DNA from: Bacteroidota bacterium
GTDB taxonomy: Bacteria > Bacteroidota > Bacteroidia > Bacteroidales > F082
Assembly: GCA_002686705.1 (NCBI GenBank)
Contig: NYYH01000021.1
Coordinates: 1-9,922, forward strand
Direction: 5' to 3'
DNA length: 9,922 nt
The position numbers and the translations under genes were made by a program. Positions 6,286-9,922 of this stretch are shown piece after piece. Every line of letters begins with the position of its first letter. Positions within the stretch are counted from its first letter, which is position 1. The notes beneath the pieces were generated by a model. The model saw only the letters and a program-made list of their open reading frames with translations. It was not told the DNA's origin and searched no databases.

Positions 6286-8217
6286 TTAATCAAATGAAAT
6301 ATCCAATTGGCGATGCCACGTTAATTTTTCATCCTTAAGTCTTATAACTTTATTATTATCAATTAACCATCTAACAACTTGTATAATTTCATCCTCACCA
6401 AAATCATCAATTAATGAAATTAATTCATATAAGTGCTTCGAGTTATCCTTAAGCTTTTCCCTGATTATTTTTTCAATAGTCGCAAACTCAATCTCGTTCA
6501 AATCAACTTTGTTTTTTGCAACACACACATCACATATACCACAGCGCCTTGGTTTTTTTTCTCCAAAATACTCCAATAATAACTTACTTCTACAATAAAG
6601 TAAATTAGTAACGAAGTCGAGCATAGCGCCTAACCTTTGTTCTGAAGCCCTTTTAAGATTTTGATAATTATCATTTGAAAGTTGTATATGCGCAGAACTT
6701 AGTCTTTCGTAAGTAAATATTATCTGAGGGTTTGTTTTAATAGGAATATAGCTGATGATTTTTTGACTATCGAAAAAAAGAAGCTTTTTTACCACATCTT
6801 CTTGTTTCATTTCGGCCCGTTTTGCCAACAATGTTTCATTAACATTAATAAACTCAGTAAAAACTCCAGAATACGATCTCATAATTTCTTTGAGTAACCT
6901 GTCGACACCTGGATTTTCAACAACAAATCTGTATAATTCCTCTTTATTGATTGGAACAAACAATTTTGAATACTGACCTGCCGACTGAATATAATGCAAA
7001 AACCCTTCTCTTTCAAGAAACTTAATTGAGTTGTACACCTGTAATATGTTGTAGTTGTATTGATTAGAAAAGTCGGCTATCATAAAGTCAAAACCATGAT
7101 CTTTGCCACTTCCCTCAGGTATTTGAAAATAATTTCCGAGGGCATTATACACATTTTTGATAAAGTCTATTGGAGGAAAGGAGGATTTAATCCTATCTTT
7201 TGCACGTACAATATCATTATTATTGTAAAGTAGGGTTGCTTTTGATGGTTGTAAATCTCGCCCAGCCCTCCCGGCTTCCTGAAAGTATGATTCAATAGAA
7301 TCGGGAAGGTCATAATGAATTACGTATCTTACATTTGACTTATCAATACCCATCCCAAAAGCATTAGTGGCAACAATAACCTTTACACGTCCTAAACTCC
7401 AATCTTTTTGTCTTTCATCGCGGGTTTTAGCATTGAGGCCTGCGTGATAATAAGTCGCACTAATATTATTCTTTTGTAATATCTCAGCTAACTCCCTGGT
7501 TTTTCTTCTATTACGGACATAAATAATCACAGTATTATTGTCGTCTTTCAATTTCCTTATTAGGAACCCAGTTTTATCAAATTCATTTAAAACATTGTAT
7601 GATAGGTTGCGCCTCTCAAAACTTGTTTTTAATAAATTAGGTTTACGGAAACTAAGTTTTTCCATAATATCAGTAACAACAGTTTGGGTTGCTGTGGCAG
7701 TAAGTGCCAGTACAGGTATATTTGGAATAATTGGCCTGATTTCAGCTATTTTGAGATATGGAGGTCTGAAATCATAACCCCATTGAGAAATACAATGTGC
7801 TTCATCAATTGTTAGTAGACTTACTTTCATTCTACTTATCACATCTTGTGCCACAGGCGTTAAAAGTCTTTCAGGGGACATATACAGTAACTTCAGGTTT
7901 CCTGCAATTGCATTCGAATAAATAGATTCCATTTCATCGCGGTGCATCCCTGTATAAATAGCTGCTGCTTTAATTTTGCTTTTTTTTAGGTTAGAAACCT
8001 GGTCTTTCATTAATGCAATTAATGGCGTAATAACAATACAAGTGCCCTCTTTCATTAATGCTGGCACCTGGAAGCAAATTGACTTTCCACCTCCTGTTGG
8101 CAACAAAGCAAGAGTATCTTTACCTGAAAGTATCGAATCAATGATTTCTTCTTGCATTGGTCGAAACGAAGAATGGCCCCAATAGCTAACAAGTATTTTT
8201 TTTGCTTCCAAACTCAT
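6286..8217 (-). CDS. recQ: RecQ-family ATP-dependent DNA helicase
   Basis: A 643-residue 3'-5' superfamily 2 DNA helicase acting in recombination and repair. The helicase motifs are complete: the Q motif FRPMQEEII (~18-26), Walker A TGGGKS (41-46, Lys45), DEAH box at 138-141 with the aromatic-rich loop HCISQWGYDFRPPY, TATAT at 173-177, motif IV IIYVRNR, motif V ATNAFGMGIDKSNVRYVIH and motif VI YFQEAGRAGR (311-320). Beyond the core, residues ~350-510 look like winged-helix segments (ILQVYNSIKFLEREGFLHY and VVKKLLFFDSQKIISYIPI). The zinc cluster is late, at Cys542, Cys559, Cys562 and Cys565. A final ~75-residue helical or winged-helix tail follows; I see no recognisable HRDC domain. The start ATG 8217 has MSLEAKKILVSYWGHSSFRP, with normal spacing to the Q motif. 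It follows the kinase remnant by 60 bases; that gap contains a perfect inverted repeat. Confidence 0.96.
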   Translation of the reverse strand: MSLEAKKILVSYWGHSSFRPMQEEIIDSILSGKDTLALLPTGGGKSICFQVPALMKEGTCIVITPLIALMKDQVSNLKKSKIKAAAIYTGMHRDEMESIYSNAIAGNLKLLYMSPERLLTPVAQDVISRMKVSLLTIDEAHCISQWGYDFRPPYLKIAEIRPIIPNIPVLALTATATQTVVTDIMEKLSFRKPNLLKTSFERRNLSYNVLNEFDKTGFLIRKLKDDNNTVIIYVRNRRKTRELAEILQKNNISATYYHAGLNAKTRDERQKDWSLGRVKVIVATNAFGMGIDKSNVRYVIHYDLPDSIESYFQEAGRAGRDLQPSKATLLYNNNDIVRAKDRIKSSFPPIDFIKNVYNALGNYFQIPEGSGKDHGFDFMIADFSNQYNYNILQVYNSIKFLEREGFLHYIQSAGQYSKLFVPINKEELYRFVVENPGVDRLLKEIMRSYSGVFTEFINVNETLLAKRAEMKQEDVVKKLLFFDSQKIISYIPIKTNPQIIFTYERLSSAHIQLSNDNYQNLKRASEQRLGAMLDFVTNLLYCRSKLLLEYFGEKKPRRCGICDVCVAKNKVDLNEIEFATIEKIIREKLKDNSKHLYELISLIDDFGEDEIIQVVRWLIDNNKVIRLKDEKLTWHRQLDISFD

Positions 8218-8227
8218 AATAATGGAG

Positions 8228-8259
8228 ATAGTTATTTTTTATTAATCGCAAATAACTAT
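8228..8259. repeat. 10-base perfect inverted repeat in the recQ leader
   Basis: ATAGTTATTT at 8228-8237 is the exact reverse complement of AAATAACTAT at 8250-8259, with a 12-base spacer. It ends 10 bases upstream of the recQ ATG at 8217, so it would lie in the promoter-proximal region or in the mRNA leader. It may be an operator or a weak AU-rich hairpin that affects translation initiation. Confidence 0.65.
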
Positions 8260-8277
8260 TGTAAAGGTAAGAAAAAA

Positions 8278-8529
8278 TTAACCTAAGTATTTAGTAATGA
8301 TAGAAAACAACTGCTTGTAATCAATTGGTTTTTTAATGTAATCATCACAACCAATACTAAAGCACTTTATTTTGTCTTCAGAGCTTGCAAATGCTGTTTG
8401 TGCTATAATATGGATATCAGGGTTATTTGCTTTGATACGTTTAGTAGCTTCAAAGCCATCCATCACAGGCATCCTAATATCCATAAGAACAAGATCTATA
8501 GATTCGTTCGTACAAATATCAACAGCCTC
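8278..8529 (-). pseudogene. C-terminal part of the kinase receiver domain, cut off by an in-frame TAG
   Basis: Directly after the TAG at 8530-8532, the same frame continues for 83 codons with no other stop or shift: EAVDIC, then LVLMDIRMPVMDGFEA with the phosphoacceptor Asp (codon 8479-8481), the receiver-domain Thr in IIAQTAF, and the conserved Lys in DDYIKKPI, ending KYLG with TAA at 8278-8280. This is the second two thirds of a CheY-like receiver domain. The first third, including the acidic pair of LIVDD, lies before the stop in the upstream frame. The first in-frame ATG (8482-8484) comes just before the phosphoacceptor Asp, so a protein started there would be an incomplete receiver and probably would not fold. 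It is therefore best read as the severed end of the hybrid kinase rather than a separate gene, unless the stop is read through or is a sequence error. Confidence 0.75.
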
Positions 8530-9922
8530 CTAGCCATTTTCCGCTCTTAAAATAGTAGCATTTGTATTCTTTAATAACCCCTTTAGATAAACATAGTTTT
8601 GAGTAACATCATCAACTATTAGGATTGTCAGTTTAGACCAGTCAGAATCACCTATATTTAATAATCCACTTAATTTATTATCAGAGAGGGCTGAGTTAAT
8701 ATCAAACGGGATAGTGAAATAAAATGTTGATCCTTCATTTAATTCTGAGTCAACCCATATTTTGCCCCCTAGTAGATCAACAAATGATTTACTTATAGCT
8801 AATCCTAATCCTGTACCTTCCCTGTTACGATCATAAGTATCTTTATCTTGGCTAAACTGTTCAAAGATCTTGCCCTTTTGAAGTGTAGCTATTCCAACGC
8901 CAGTATCTTTAACATAAAATTGTATATTTTCGGGAGTAATACTAGAATATCCGAATTCAATAAAACCGTTATCTATAAATTTTAAAGAATTTGTTAACAA
9001 ATTACTGAATACTTGCCTTAACCGATGCTGATCTGTTCTAATTTTCAAATCAGCAGCCTGATCTGAAAGTATTAGTTTGAGCTCAATATTAGCTTTATCC
9101 CGGTTCTTTTTCTCTTGCTTGAAAGCAATAAATATTTCCTGAAGAAAACTGTTGACATTAAAAACTGTCTTTTTAATTGTTACTTTTCCAGCTTCAATCT
9201 TTGAAATATCAATAATATCACCAATTAATTGCATTAAAGATTTACCAGCTGTTTGAATAAGTTTTGAGAACATTTCTTTTTCATCTTCGGTTGTGTCCTC
9301 ATCAAGCAGTAAATCTGAAAAGCCAATAATAGAATTTAATGGTGTTCGAAGTTCGTGCGACATACTGGCAAGTGATACCGACATCAATCTATTTGATTCC
9401 TTTGCTTTCTCTGCTGTTTTAATCAGTTTCCTTTCATATTCCTTTCTTTCGCTTATATCACGAACAATTGCAAGAATATTGTAATCATCACTTTCTTCAA
9501 GTTTGGATAAGCTTACATCACAATAAAATAATGAACCTTTTTTCTTTTGATGCACCCATTCAAAACGCTGGGGTTTTCCCTCCATGGTTTTAACCAGATA
9601 TCCTTTTTGATTAATGGTTTGTTTATTCTCTTTTTTATTTTCGTCTGGAGAAAGTTCATGAGTAGTTTTGCCTAATAACTCATCACGATCATATCCAAAT
9701 AATTCGCAGCCTTTGTTGTTGATGTTTACTATTTTATCATCCTGTAACAACATTATACAGTCATTAGCATTATCAAATATTGCATCGTATTTATCCTCGC
9801 TTTTCTTCAATATACCGTTAGTCAATATATGCTCTTCCTCAAGCATAATAAGCAAAGCAAGATTTGAAATTGTTTCTATCTCATCCTCGGTAAATTCTCT
9901 TACAATTGTGTCAACTATAGCC
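8530..9922 (-). CDS. Hybrid sensor histidine kinase (PAS, HisKA, HATPase), 5' end outside window, receiver domain truncated
   Basis: The frame is open from the right edge, so the start is outside; the TTG at 9855 is internal. The first visible residues (VREFTEDEIETISNLALLIMLEEE) resemble the last helix of a GAF domain, an inference. A PAS domain follows (~YDAIFDNANDCIMLLQDDK to LAIVRDISERKEYERKL). The dimerisation/phosphoacceptor domain has SHELRTPLNSIIGFSDLLL, its His encoded at 9355-9357. The ATPase domain has N-box SNLLTNSLKF, DTGVGI, FEQFSQ and GTGLGLAISKSFVDLLGGKI. The C-terminal receiver starts with LTILIVDDVTQNYVYLKGLL and is stopped by TAG after RAENG, before the phosphoacceptor Asp. 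The kinase core is intact and could autophosphorylate, but phosphotransfer to its own receiver would be lost. Stimulus and target genes are unknown. No cognate regulator is seen nearby. Confidence 0.9.
   Translation of the reverse strand, partial: AIVDTIVREFTEDEIETISNLALLIMLEEEHILTNGILKKSEDKYDAIFDNANDCIMLLQDDKIVNINNKGCELFGYDRDELLGKTTHELSPDENKKENKQTINQKGYLVKTMEGKPQRFEWVHQKKKGSLFYCDVSLSKLEESDDYNILAIVRDISERKEYERKLIKTAEKAKESNRLMSVSLASMSHELRTPLNSIIGFSDLLLDEDTTEDEKEMFSKLIQTAGKSLMQLIGDIIDISKIEAGKVTIKKTVFNVNSFLQEIFIAFKQEKKNRDKANIELKLILSDQAADLKIRTDQHRLRQVFSNLLTNSLKFIDNGFIEFGYSSITPENIQFYVKDTGVGIATLQKGKIFEQFSQDKDTYDRNREGTGLGLAISKSFVDLLGGKIWVDSELNEGSTFYFTIPFDINSALSDNKLSGLLNIGDSDWSKLTILIVDDVTQNYVYLKGLLKNTNATILRAENG

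Noticed and set aside
7538..7777. Plus-strand open frame of 79 codons within recQ, and similar ones at 7976-8185 and 9293-9484
   Set aside because: They are antisense to strongly conserved helicase or kinase motifs and show no features of their own.
8261..8269. TACCTTTAC on the minus strand as a -7 element for recQ
   Set aside because: It differs from TAnnTTTG at the last position of the box and there is no TTG near -33; recQ may instead be read from the kinase transcript.
8278..8484. Separate stand-alone response regulator starting at ATG 8484
   Set aside because: It would lack the first third of the receiver fold, including the acidic pair. The frame is continuous with the kinase apart from one stop codon, so it is the severed end of the kinase.
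8530..8532. Recoding of TAG as a sense codon across the genome
   Set aside because: The DUF218 gene (2148-2150) and the beta-barrel gene (5519-5521) end at TAG at the expected C termini, so TAG is a working stop in this genome.

Overview
The window looks like chromosomal DNA from a member of the Bacteroidota, probably a Bacteroidales- or Marinilabiliales-type bacterium. The DNA is visibly AT-rich. Start codons mostly lack Shine-Dalgarno sequences. Several intergenic regions carry the Bacteroidota -7 promoter element TAnnTTTG, sometimes with TTG about 19 bases upstream. Several proteins resemble Bacteroidota versions of their families (Fmt, HU, a RecQ with late zinc cysteines, a PorT-like beta-barrel). 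The assignment is inference; no rRNA or marker set is present to confirm it.

Left part (1-2150): the 3' end of a fumarylacetoacetate-hydrolase-family gene (+) converges on a gene for a secreted protein of unknown function (-). A divergent promoter region separates the latter from a membrane-anchored DUF218/YdcF-like protein (+). Middle (2151-4836): a gene-free 311-base stretch ends in a strong promoter for a membrane-anchored TPR protein. A textbook terminator follows, and the fmt start codon (methionyl-tRNA formyltransferase) lies only 10 bases beyond it. A second gene-free stretch (309 bases) then carries the promoter of an HU-type nucleoid protein, which ends in a bidirectional terminator.

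Right part (4837-9922): four genes lie on the minus strand, in transcription order hybrid sensor histidine kinase, RecQ helicase, outer-membrane beta-barrel protein, 3-methyladenine DNA glycosylase. The kinase runs off the right edge. Its receiver domain is cut by a single in-frame TAG codon while the reading frame beyond stays intact.

Most of the window is ordinary housekeeping and envelope content, and I see no new multi-gene system, mobile element, CRISPR array or RNA gene. The points that merit a second look are the amber codon in the kinase receiver domain, a nearly identical 48-base promoter module present twice, inverted repeats in front of recQ and the TPR gene, the terminator abutting fmt, and the domain order of RecQ.
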